Part shown: in pieces, positions 46,914 through 58,868 of the stretch
How positions within the stretch are numbered: position 1 is the stretch's first letter
How the letters are laid out: each line of letters starts with the position of its first letter
Assembly: GCA_018697195.1 (NCBI GenBank)
Contig: CM031857.1
Location: 68,278,841 to 68,342,840 of the forward strand
Reading direction: 5' to 3'
Length of the DNA stretch: 64,000 bases
Origin: Certhia americana
Lineage: Eukaryota > Chordata > Aves > Passeriformes > Certhiidae
Notes under the pieces: model-generated
What the model was told of the DNA's origin: nothing
Database searches by the model: none
What the model saw: only the letters and a program-made list of their open reading frames with translations
Position numbers and translations under genes: made by a program

Positions 46914-49559
46914 AGAGACAAGAATTCCAGATTTCATCCCAAGCATAAATAGCTGCCTAAAATAAATGGATTAGGCTAGTCTTTCATACTCCACTGGGTG
47001 ACAAAAGTATGAGAAAGTTAATTTGCAAAACCCCACTTGTAGTACTACTGTCAGGAAAAAAACAATGCAATTATGGAATTGTGCCATTTGGAGTTTATGG
47101 GAGGGCTAAACTTGTTGAAATACATTTTCTGCCAGATAGTGTTTTTTTGTGGTTATTGACTCTGGCCTCCTAATGCTTATCAACCAAAATACTTATTGCC
47201 ATGCCTAATATGAGTGAGTACTTATAGTTGAAGGAAAATGCAAACGCATATATGTCCAAATTTTATGGGGGTTTTTTTGAGTTGGATTCATAAAACTGTA
47301 TCAGACAAAAACCAAACACATTTTTTTAAAGCTAGCATATATTCAAGTTACATTTTTTGAAAACTCATTTTTTTCTTTTATTTCACAATGACATATCATA
47401 TCAAACTTTATTTATTTTTGGTGATTGAGCCAGCAAATAAAGCATGAATGCTTTGCAAAGATCTGTAACCCAGTTATAGACTACTTTTTTGAACAACTTA
47501 CACTAGCTTTGCAGGATGACAACTATTTTTAATGTGTTTATGGAGATCTCACTAACCTGAAAAAATACATTACGTTTATTTCAAATATGAGAAAATTGTG
47601 TTAGTACTACATCTCTACTGGTAAATGTCATTGGAAATCTTTCTGCCCATGGTTCTGGCCCATGGTGAGTTACACTTTCTCAAACTGCTCCTGGGGATGA
47701 AATGGGAGTTTATGAAGGGCATCTCTGATTCCCAGAAGGCATCTTGGATAAGAAAGCCACTTTGTTACAGTGAATAATAGGGTTTGGGTTTAAACATGGT
47801 CACCTGGGCTGTGTGATGCAAGTTGGCCACAGTGCAAGTGTGTGCAGCAGGGAGTATCTGATTTGCTGATGGACCTGTGACTTTGCAGCAGTAAATAGCT
47901 AACACAAGCCAGAAAACAGAGAAAGAAAACCTCCCTAAAATGATATCCATTCTTGTAAGAACACAGATGAATACATAGATGAATCTGGTGGCAAGGTTAT
48001 ATTCTTAGCCACAGTGACTGTAACTAGGCTTCCGACTCATGCTATGGTAATAAGTGGGGTTTATTTGTGCTTTTTTACTGCCATGTCCTATTACAGATGA
48101 CAAAATGCAAAGAGACATTCTAGAAGCCTAGCTCCCAAGCTGAACTACATGAAAATTTCTCCTAATGGTGAGTGCCCTGGACTCACCTTCTTTCTGGAGA
48201 TTCATGTTCTTCAGTTTCAGTGGTTTTGTGAGGAGACAATGTTCAAGTCTATCTAAATGCACTTTGGCTGTGATTCCTTCTTTCTCTAGTATTTGTGTGG
48301 AATATTCTCTACACTGTTTAATCATGGCCCAGTAGTTTCAATATATATTTGATTTTGTTTTCCTTTTCTTCTCATTTGAAATTTTCCAGCATCTTCAGTT
48401 AAGCTCCACATGGCTGGCAGACTTTATGAATGACCTAATTCCTGTGCCAGACAGACAGGATCTCTCACAAGCCCACCCAGTCTAAGTAATGACTTCCACT
48501 CTCAGGCAACAAATTGGACTCTTTAACTTGCCACTGTACATACCCTTCAAGAGCAGTTATTGAACTAAACATGTTCTTGTTACTTCTAAATGGCTTTAAG
48601 ATAGGAGGCAAAGGAGATTAAAACAGATTTTGTAGAATTAAATAACCCTCCCCATATTTGCAGGTAGGTAGGTAGGTGAAAATTATGTTTAAATTACCAG
48701 GCTTATTTAAATTAACAGTCATAATATTGTTCATTGTATAAACAAAAACTGTGTGGTTTAGTGGGGAGCGGGAAAGAAGGAGTGAGATGGTGACCGCATT
48801 AAAAATTCTCCTGCTTGGAGCAGCTCCTGTCTCTGGGTGTCTCCCACGCCTGTGTCCTCTGAGCCTGGAGCATCTCTCTTCTATTAACTTGCCACAGTCA
48901 TTTTCACTCTGCTTACATAATGGTTTATGGTTGCACAAATCTGCTATGTCCAAAATATGTTAGATTAAGAAATATACCATATCTCTTTGGTGGATGATAT
49001 ATTATGAATTTGTTCAGGCTTGAGGGATGATATGTTCTGTTTGCATACTGGTTTAATACCAAAGATCTTCCATCTCGAGCACAACCTGTAAAATCCCTGA
49101 GATTTTCCATCCTTCCATCTCTTATTGTGACATGAAATACTATACATTTGAGTGGGAATATGTCCTCTAGTAGGAAAATAAAGTAAAAGGAAATATTATT
49201 TTGTTGTTAATTAGAATTAAAATGGTAAATAGGTCTTTGTCCTACTTTGACAAGTCTTTTGAAAATGCAACCTCTGACCCATGAGTGGTGCACACAGATT
49301 TTTTTCTTTCTTTAAAGAAGGCTATTTTTAACGTTTTAGAAACGTCTCTAATCACAACATGAGACTTGTTTTGAGCTCTGTGGTGCTTGTGTTCCTCTCA
49401 CTTCTGCTTGAATGAAAACAGAATAAAGGCCTTGGGTTCTTGGGTACAAATTGATTTTGAAACTGAAGGGCAAAAGCATATATTAGGTCTTTGATCTTTT
49501 ACATGCATCTTCCAACCACCTTTTCCCTTTATTTATTTTAAACGCATGTTTTTTCTTTT

Positions 49560-50250
49560 CTTGGAAAGTTTGCTGAGCCAATTGCATGCCTTTCACAGCG
49601 ATGGGCATTTACTTCCCAATTAGTCCCACTGAGGCAGCAGGACTATTTGCCTGAGAGCCTCATCACCATGAAAAAACCCCAACCACCCAACACAAAACAA
49701 TGAGATCACAATCTGGCCCTTTGCAATTAGCTCAACACTGTCAGGGTTTCACTTTCCTGCTTAAATCCCATAATGAGCAGCCATCAGAAGAGGAGGTAAA
49801 TAAAGCTGTCATGCATATTGACAGTAATACAATATCGCTGCTCATTTTTTTTCCCCAAAGTTAAAATTGCAGAATTAGTGTGGCATATGATGTCCTCCCC
49901 TCTCCAGCAAAACACATACCAGCTGCAGTCTTTTAAAGTCTCCTATTATTTTGTTAGCACGAGTGCCTACATGAGCAAAAAAACATGGAAACTGCATCCT
50001 ACCACAGTTGACAAGATTTTTTATTTTCATGATTACTTCTCTGCCTTTTTTTTTATTTTGCCTGCAGGCAAAGGTTGGCATACATGTCAAGAGAACATTC
50101 TCCAGCTGGGGCCTGCAGTATAGAGAATTGTATACTCCAGAGGGCTCATGGGACCTTAGGCAGATTATTATGGTAATATTGGAGACTGCTGTCCTTTCCC
50201 TCCCACAGCTGGGCCGCCTCTCTCATTGTAAGTATTGAAGCAATATGTTT
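49560..50250. other. Candidate conserved noncoding element cluster
   Basis: Non-repetitive sequence rich in transcription-factor-like words: GCCAATTGCATGCC, CCCAATTAGTCCCAC, TGCAATTAGCTCAAC, CATGCATATTGACAG. No coding frame. Composition resembles vertebrate developmental enhancers; conservation not tested. Confidence 0.35.
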
Positions 50251-50559
50251 TGCAAATTATACATTGGGAACAACAGGGACCTGGGAAAGTGAGGGAGAAA
50301 GAGAAACATGGCAAAATGTTGCTTTTAATATGATATTTTTCTTGTTCATCAAGCAAAAATAAATTAGAGCTTTAATTTTTTTTAATTAAATGAGGATCAT
50401 ATATTGGGAAAAACCAGCTATAATAGTAAAAAGTTAATATTGATTTTATTGAGTGAGAGTTTTAAGAAAATATTGTTTATTATAGGAAAATTTCACACAG
50501 TAACCTGATGCAAGAGAACTGGAGTAAGATTACATAATAGCTTTTATTACAGATTTCAG

Positions 50560-50830
50560 AAATCCTTTTGAGTCCAATGAAGCTGGATTAACAAAAACTG
50601 CACAAAAAAAATATCATTTTAATTAGTGCTAATGTGATCTCGTCATGGTCCAGCTGTTTCACACAGGATGAAATCTGTGTTGCTTTATTAGCAATTCACC
50701 CTCCAAAATAATGTCACTTCTGATTTTTAACATTTCTTATTGATGTATATTTTAATAAAATAGCCAAATGATTTGGTGACTACTGTCATAAGGCATCTGA
50801 AGGGTTCTTGACTTGCTTGTTTTTAAATAA
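50560..50830. other. Candidate conserved noncoding element
   Basis: Unique sequence with homeodomain and CCAAT/AP1-like words (CATTTTAATTAGTGCTAATG, TTTATTAGCAATTCACC, CAAATGATTTGGTGAC), no open frame. Candidate only. Confidence 0.3.
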
Positions 50831-53800
50831 AGAAGAGTTTTAAACATGACTGGTAGATAAAGAAATATTTCAATTTTTTACCTTTTTTTGAAACATTACT
50901 ATAAAAATAAGATTCAAGTTTTTATGGCTGCATTTTAAAGCTAATAAGAAAAATATTATAAAACTAATAAGAAAAATAAATATTGCTAACTTGGTAACAA
51001 GTTGAAATTATGTCTTACACAGGCCAGATGCTTTTCCTTAAAGATTTGTTTTTGTCTCTTTCTTAAGTAAGTGTGGGCTTCAAATCACAATCTTTAACCA
51101 ATATTCCACTATTCTGTTAACCAACAGTGACTTTAAATTTAGATGGCTGTCCATTTTTGACAGGACTGTTTTCCAACTCAATTCCATTTGGAACTAACTT
51201 CAATTTTAATCTAAATTATTTGCAAGTTACTGAAACTTACTGCTGCGTTTATATTTGAAGCTGTAATATATTGTCATATATACCTGCCTGAATTCTACAT
51301 TAAAAATAATCAAATGTAGAAAACCTCAGTACTCACAGCTCAATTTTCTTCTCCATCATTTTTATATGCTTTATTACAGTGGGGACCCCTTGAATATACC
51401 ATTGAAGAAAAAGTCATTTATATTTTAATAACTTTATTCCTTTTCCCTATGTTACTTAAAATATTTCTTTATGCACTGGTGGTAATAATATATTTATCAG
51501 CTCTCTAATTTGCCTTACTCTTTGCTAATGTGTAAAAGGATTATGACCAGTTATTGTATTTTTTCTTAAACATTGTACAATTTCTTTTTTTATTCTTAGA
51601 TAGTGATTTTATATTAAACACTTTGTACATGGAAACAGTTTGCAATCTGGTGGCAATTGTCATAAATTAAAGTCAGATTAATCTGTACCAGTGGTGGATT
51701 TTTAATTATAATTTCTAATTATTATAATAATAGAAGAGTTTACTAAATGAAGCAGCACAAGCATTGTATTGGTTGCTTGCCTTGTAGAGTCTTAAAAAGC
51801 CCCTGATGATACCCTGACAGCATTTCTCTATCTCTCCTCTGTTGTCTAAAACAGCATTAGCAAAACCACCCTTTTCAAAGAGGGAAGGGCCTCCAAATAA
51901 CACTGAGTTGGTTCTATGTGTCTCTGGGATCCAGACACTTGTTACTCCTGAGCTTATGCAAAGACTTGGATTTCACAACTTGTGTGCACTTGTGTGCAGC
52001 AGAATGAGGTGAAAAGGAAATTCTAAAGGGAGAGGAGGTTGTTTTGCAGGATAGAAAACCCAGTGCAGTGATGAATTATCTCTTTGGTTCTTTTGAAAAT
52101 CAGAGGTGTCCCAAACCTCTGAGCTACCTTCCACATTTCCTTCTTCCTACCCTGTGTTCCTCCTTCCAGGTATCACACATTGACTCCCACTTTTCTGAAT
52201 TATGGTGCTTGAGGTATATTGTTCCTGAAAATTGCAGCTTTCTCTTTTTTCCTCATTAACTTTGTGTTGGGTAGTTTCTCCCAATATACTTTAGGTTTCT
52301 CAGCTGTTTTCAAGAGCTGTTCTTGCTTGCAGCATTGTTAATGACAGATTGCATTTTGCAACCCACTGTACACAGTTTGCCTAACACCTTCCTAATAGAG
52401 AATTTTTCTGCATTTATCACATGTGACCAAAGTGTGAGATTTAAAAGACAATCCAAACTATCTGGCTTATTCCTATCTTGTCTATGATGAAATATCCCAG
52501 TGGAATGAAGAATTGAAGAGATTTTGCTTTTCTCCATTAGAACTAGTATCTAAGGCTAAATCTCCACTGCCCGTGCATATTTATTGGATAGAATACAAGT
52601 GACTTTGATATTGTCAAGGGTTGCTCTAAAAAGGCAAAATGGAAATAATTACTTTAAGGATAATATTAAACTGCATTGCGGAGTAAAGGAAATTCTGCAT
52701 ATTTTGGCATATCCCATGATTTAAGCATATTGAAAAATTAATTGGTGTGTAACTCTTTTGTCAAAATGTCAAGACTTAACCAATATAAAATGAGAAATCC
52801 CTCTACATAGTACCAAAATCCCGATTTGTATTTTTGCCCAGGATTTAAGTGGTGAAATCTTAACTCTCTTCAGGGGAACAGGATTTTTCTTTCATGTATT
52901 TGCCTCAAAGACAAGACTTGGTGAGTCCTCTGGGGTAGTTCACTAGGCAGAGATGGATACATGTGCTTTTCTGCTCGTGGTGCCTCCTGCATGTTCAGTA
53001 TTTGTTGCAACTACCTGCTCCCTTGAATTGCCTTGTCTTTATCAGCAACCTTGCCAGTGAGATATGATAGGGAAGACTCATCATAGTACACAGGTTTTGG
53101 TGGGGAATACATGCATACACAGTTTTTTACTGTGATATTTTTATTCTTATACAGCTGAATAACCCCAAACCAACTCTGTGTCTCCAGACTTTTAATCTCT
53201 TATGAAATTAGAGTTATCTAACTTATTAGCATGGGAGAAGCTGGAGGTACACAAAAGCTTCGACAGCAGATGTTGAGAAGTCATCATCACCATCAAAATG
53301 TGAAGGGACACTGCCTCTAACTCTTGTGAGTCCTTATGTATTGCATTCATCTATTCAGTAAGGACACACAGGAGCCAATGTATAATGAACAGTTAGGGAG
53401 GAACCATTTGTTCTGGAACAGGATTACCTTTCTTGTCCACATCAGCTTTGTGATAAATTTATTTCTATTTTCAAATTTTCTTCCACTCAAGGAAAGACAA
53501 TGGAGTACTTGAAAGCTCCCCTCCCACAGACAGTTTTTGTTAGGAGGTTAGTAAGCTTTTACAGTAAGGAACTCCCTCTGTTGTCACCTGTACTTTTCCT
53601 CTGAAATCTGCTTCTTTAGTCCTCGAGCTTTGTGAAGGTCATTCTAAGAAAACTTTGGTGATTTCCACTTGATAAGATTCACAGCCCTAACTAATTTAGA
53701 ATAATGATATTTGATTGGTGTTGCTCTTTCTTGTATTTGAAGGCAAGTTCTTGGAATAATCCAAAGTGCACTATGTGGTTAAATTTATTAGCAGAATTTC

Positions 53801-54263
53801 TTACATATTTAGGGATTTTGTGATGAAATTTCCAGCCACTTTCACATGCATTTTTTTTTCCGACAGAAAGGGTTGGTGGATGGTTCATCTCATCTGATTT
53901 TAGGTGGGAAAAAACAACATAAAAATCTTATTCAGAGTTTAAAGAAATCTTAATTTAGAAAAAGAGAAGACCAAAAAGCAGCTTGAACTCTTTTAATGGG
54001 TGTTGCTTCTGATAGAATGTGGCTTCCATTTTATTGACTTTTAGTTCCCAGTAAAAGGGTTGATCATATTTCTGTTTTCTTTGTGCTGGTTACTTCATTA
54101 ATTATATTTAAAATGTAGATCTTAAAGCTGTTGTTATCCTTTTATGTTTTGAAAGTGGGTACTAGTAGCCTATCTTCTTCAATCAATAATCTATATTAAG
54201 GTTTAATCAACAAATATGAAGAGCTACTAAATTAAACATGAAAATGCTGCTGTAATTTGCTAA

Positions 54264-54280
54264 TTTTTTTTTTTTTTTTT
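54264..54280. repeat. Poly-T tract (17 T)
   Basis: Homopolymer run in intergenic DNA. Confidence 0.9.
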
Positions 54281-57271
54281 GTGTATAGATTGGAGCTTCC
54301 ACTGGAATGTATATAGGGGATTTTCAGTACAGTAGAAAGTCTGGAAACTGCTGCTGTAGAAAACCACATTCTCTAGATATTAATCTTTAAATTAAAGACA
54401 GGCCCATCTGTGTGCACCACTAAATTGGAATTGGGAGATACAACTCAAGGGTAGGCCTCATGATACTCCTCCAAAGAGTAAATTCCATTTGTTTCCACAT
54501 TGTGAAAACAGTGTTTTGAACATTAAAGGAAAAAAAGTGCTTTGCTCTATTGGAAGTCCAAAACTTCACAAGTACTAAATAAAGTAGAAGTCAAAACACT
54601 GAGTTTGAAGAGCTTAATAACTTTAACATTACATCTGTAGTATTTTAAATAATATTTAGGGTGAAATACATGATAATTCTAGTACATTTGTCTGTATGAA
54701 AATACTTACAAATACATTTGTAGCTAAATAGTCACTTACTATAGTGAGGCATTTTATTTGTGGTAAGTGAAGCATCACTTATTAGAAATCTTGCATTCCT
54801 GGACAAAGGAAATATAGTTTTCTGAGGGCAGTTCATCTCAGTCAGCTTTGGCATCTACTTTAGTAAGGAATGAATATCCTCTGAAGGTGCTTGTATTTCT
54901 CCACTGATAATAGACCAAAGCCTGAAAAAGCACCTTAGACTAAACAATGTTTTAGGTGAAATTCTAGTCTGTTGCTATTTGTCATCCACACATAGGTCCC
55001 TTCAGCCATTTTTAAGTGCCCTAAAGGACCTCAAACATGCACATGGGGCTGGCAGATGTGACACAGGAGTTATGGGAGACTGCTGATCCTCTGTAGTAGT
55101 AGCAGAAGTGCAGGTAGAGTGCCCTGGGGCATCTCAAATGTCTTCAAGTGACTGTGGAGGGTAACTGAATCAAACTAAAGGGATCATCTCAATTTTAATA
55201 ATGAAAACTGATGACTGGCCATTCCCTGAAGTCCTGAAAAAATAGAAGTATTTTCTGAAATTCTGAGAGCACCAGTACTGTTACTTACTGGTTCTTCAAG
55301 TTACTCTTTCCTGGTATGCCATAAACCAGATTATATACTTAGGGTCCCTCTAAGTAATTCTAAATGGGCATGTGACACCCCAAATTCCTTATCATCATGA
55401 GCTTATGCCAGCAGCAATGATTCCACAGTCTGCATGCAATCTTATGGGCCATGCCTCTTACCTGACAACTGGCAACATAACCAGCACAACAGTATGGTAT
55501 AGCAATGCTACAACACCTCTGTAAGGCTGTGAAGCTTGTTTGGGTAAGCCCTTGTTTAGAACCCAAAATCTATCCAAGAACGGATTTTGTTAAAGTTTCT
55601 TACGTGGTTTTTAACATAATTTTACTGATGCTGGATCTGAGTTAATGATGCTTCCTAAGAAGTGCTGACTGTTAACTCATTCTGGAAAAGTGTGAAACTG
55701 CTTTGTATCAGTCTATCTTGTAATTGCAGAAGAAAGCAATTTCCTGTTTCCTGCTTCTGAGTTTTGGTGGTCTTGGAGGCAAGCTGGAAAGCAAGTTTCA
55801 CAGTGCATCTGCCAGCAGTACTCTGGAAATGACAAACAGAGACATAAGATCTTAATCATGGATAATGAGGGAATCTTCATGCTCTGTGGAGTCAAGTTCT
55901 TTCCACTGCTAAATAGCAGATTGTTTTGCAAGACCTTATGTTTGGTAAGTGTCAGAAATAGTGGACATGTTCAGCTTTGCTTGCCTATCATTACTGTGAG
56001 GGTGTATTTAAACATCTCTAGGTTTAAATTTGCAGCTTTAATGTTACTTTCATGTTGCATTTCATTATGAATGCAGCAATGACTGCGGAAACAGAAAGGA
56101 AACTGTGAAGAGGCCATGCTTCTTGATAGCAGTCTAGGAATTAAGATGACAGTATTAATTATTTACGCTGTAAAACATCTTCATTGGCAGGTGGTGTTGT
56201 GGGGAAAGGGGAGGTCAAAAAACACATTTCCTTATATTCTTATGGAAAAAAAAGCAGAAGAAATAAGAAGCAAGCAGTTAACCATTGCATGTATTTGAAA
56301 TCAAGGAATGGAGTTGCAAATTGGTTACTGCAATTTGCTTGTCCCACGCATAAGTACTGTGATCCTAAGTCTAAAATGGTTGCGTTTAAGGACAATTTTA
56401 AGACAAAATAAAAAAATTAAAAGGCCTAATAAGGACCTCCAGGAAACAGTTAGTGTTTAATAGAAAATACAGGACATCACTGGAGATGGCTGGACTTCCA
56501 CATATTGCTTTTTTCCTTTGAACCCTGACTGCCATAATCTTTCAAGCAAGATGGAAAAATGCCATGAAGATGGATTCTTCAAATTGTCCTGTGAAATAAT
56601 GGTGAAAATACATGCAGTTAATACACTCCATCTGTTATTACAGCTTTTGTTTCTTGTTTGGAAGAGACCCTCTGCTTTGTATGACTTAAAAATGAGACAG
56701 TGAAAAGATATTTTTAAGATATTTGAATACATCCTTGGCAGATAAATAGAAAACGTCATCCAGATAGAGACAGTAAAAATGTAGGCTGTCAGTGCTAATG
56801 CAAACATTGCATTCCAGGGGAAGAATTATAATGTTATAAGTTGTTTGGGAATAACATCTAATTTAAGGAATAGCCGTGAAGAATAGAAATACTTCAGAAT
56901 ACTATTATTTGCTCTTTGGATTACAATAGTGTCTAGTGGTTACAACTGGAAGACACCATATCATACCAGATGTTGAATAATACAGACAAAAGATAATCTC
57001 TTCCCAGAAAACTTAGTTATCAAGGAGATAGGCTAGAAATTGGTGAGAAGACAGACTGCAGCTTGTCTGGGGTCACACAGCAGCAATTCCTTCATTTCTG
57101 GTCTAGTCAAGCATTCATAAAATTACATGGCCAACAAGTTGAACATATTTGAGTTGTCCCAGTCTCAGCATTGTGTGCAATGATCTCTAAACAACTTTTG
57201 ACCTGAAAAAGTGCTATTCTTTTCCTTAATGACAGGGGAGCTGGCTGTTGAATTATTTAATAGTTATTTTT

Positions 57272-57935
57272 ATAGAGTCATAGAATGGCTTGGGTTGAAA
57301 AGGACATTTAAGGACTGTCTAGTCCAAACTCCTGGTCACTCTCATCCTTGTCCCCTGGCAGGGATGTCTTTCACTAGATCAAGTTGCTGAAAGCCCCATC
57401 CATTGGTCTTGGACACTTCCAGTGATGGGCCATGTACAAATTTTCTGGCCAATCTGTTGCAGAGTCTCACCAATATCATCCTAAAAAAATTCTTCTACCT
57501 TCTTTCAATTTAAAACTATTGTTGCTTATCCTGTTCCAACAGACCTTGATAAAAAGTCTTTATCTTTTTTAATCCCCTTTTAGTTTTGAAAGACCTTAAT
57601 TAAGGTCTTCCCAGAGCCTTCTCTTCTCCAGGGGCAACAACCCCAACAGTCAGACTGTCTTCATAGGAGAGGTGCTCCATCCCTTTGATCATTTTTGTGG
57701 CCCTGGCCCTCCTCCAGGCCTGCTCATATAGGTCCATGTCTTTCTTGTGCTGGAAATCCTGAGGTTGAATGCTCTGGGTGAGGTCTCACAAGGGTGGGGA
57801 AGACGTTCAGAATCACCTTCCTTGACCCACTGGCCAACTGCTTCTGAAACATCCCAGGACATGGTTGCCTTTCTGGGCTGGGAGTGCACATTGCTGGCTC
57901 ATGAGAAGCTTCTGCCTCTACAGAGAGTGATCCAT
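57272..57935 (-). mobile_element. CR1 LINE 3' fragment, about 0.66 kb
   Basis: Reversed CR1 tail (GTCATAGAATGGCTTGGGTT) followed by long CR1-type sequence: GTTGCTGAAAGCCCCATCCA, CCAGAGCCTTCTCTTCTCCA, GTCTTCATAGGAGAGGTGCT, TTTCTGGGCTGGGAGTGCAC. Sense is minus. Its 5' end stops where an LTR of opposite orientation begins, so the LTR may have cut it; no CR1 continuation is seen beyond the LTR. Confidence 0.9.
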
Positions 57936-58868
57936 TGTGCTCTAAGCCAGGTCTTTGTATTGGGTGTCCACAGCAAGGTGCTGGCAGTGGTGTTTTTTTC
58001 TGAGAATACACCAGAAGTTGCCTTCAGTGACAGACAGAGCCAGTTCCAGCTGGCTCAGGGGAGACCTGTTGCTGGCCAGGGCTGAGCTGATCAGTTGATG
58101 GTGCCTCTGTGATAACATATTTAAGAAAGGGTAAAAAAATGGTGCAGAATGACCTTGGCAACTGAGAGAGGAGTAAGAAAATGTAGAGAAAATAACTGCA
58201 GACACCAAGGTCACTGAAGGATTAGGGGAAGGAGGTGTGGGGCAGATATCTGCTGCAGCCCACAGTGAGAGCCATGGTGGACCAGATACCAAACTGCAGT
58301 GTATGAAGACCCTGGGCCAGAGCAATCTCTTGGCAGGAACTATACCTTATGGAGAGTAGTCCAGGCAGGAGCAGGTTTTCTGGCAGGACCTGTGCCCTGT
58401 TGGGGGACCCACAGTAGAACAGTGTGTTCTTGAAGTACTGTACCTCATGGAAAGGACTCAGACTGGAGCAGTCCTTAAAGTACTGTAGCCTAAAGGAAGG
58501 ACCCAAGCTGGAGCAGAGGAACAGAGAGAAGGGGCAGAAAAGAAGCTGTTATGGACTGAACACAACCCTGTTCTCCATCACCCTGTACTACCTGAAGTGG
58601 GTGGGATGGAGCAGTTGGGAATGAAAGCAGGAACTTAAGCCTGTAAAGAAGAGGAAGGAGCAGGGTGGATTTTTTTAATCTTCCAACTCAATTTTTATTT
58701 TAATTTTCCTTAATTGAGTCTGTACTGCCCATTATGGTGATTTGTAAGTAATCTCTGTCTTTATCTCAATTCATGATGTTCTCATCCTGTTTTCTCACCC
58801 ATTCTGTTGAGGGGTATGGAGAGAGCCTGGGTGGATGCTTCCCTACGGACCAAAGCACCCTTACTACA
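57936..58868 (+). mobile_element. Avian ERV-type LTR with internal minisatellite
   Basis: Matches, from memory, a common avian LTR type. It has a CAGAAGTTGCCTTCAG segment, a TATA-like GATAACATATTTAAGAAAGG (58111-58130), CTGCAGACACCAAGGTCA downstream, then tandem units built on GACCCA...CTGGAGCAG, and a terminal ACCAAAGCACCCTTACTACA ending at 58868. Plus orientation. The left edge (TGTGCTC at 57936) is a guess, and the flanks CCAT and GCAT do not prove a target duplication. No internal viral genes follow, so it looks like a solo copy. Confidence 0.6.
58369..58515. repeat. Minisatellite inside LTR (three 45-49 bp units)
   Basis: Imperfect units each begin GAGCAG or GAACAG, run through a CTG-rich middle and end in GGACCCA- or GGACTCA-type sequence. 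Unit starts are at about 58369, 58417 and 58466. An older diverged unit may precede them. Confidence 0.75.

Larger units (their letters stand above)
46914..57271. other. Intergenic DNA, no gene seen
   Basis: Ten kilobases of AT-rich, largely unique sequence. Homopolymer T at 54264-54280. Two stretches (about 49560-50250 and 50560-50830) look like candidate conserved noncoding elements and are listed separately. All open frames are short and unrelated to known proteins. Confidence 0.65.

Noticed and set aside
57747..58085. 112-codon open frame on the plus strand
   Set aside because: Crosses the CR1-LTR junction; both parts are repeat sequence.
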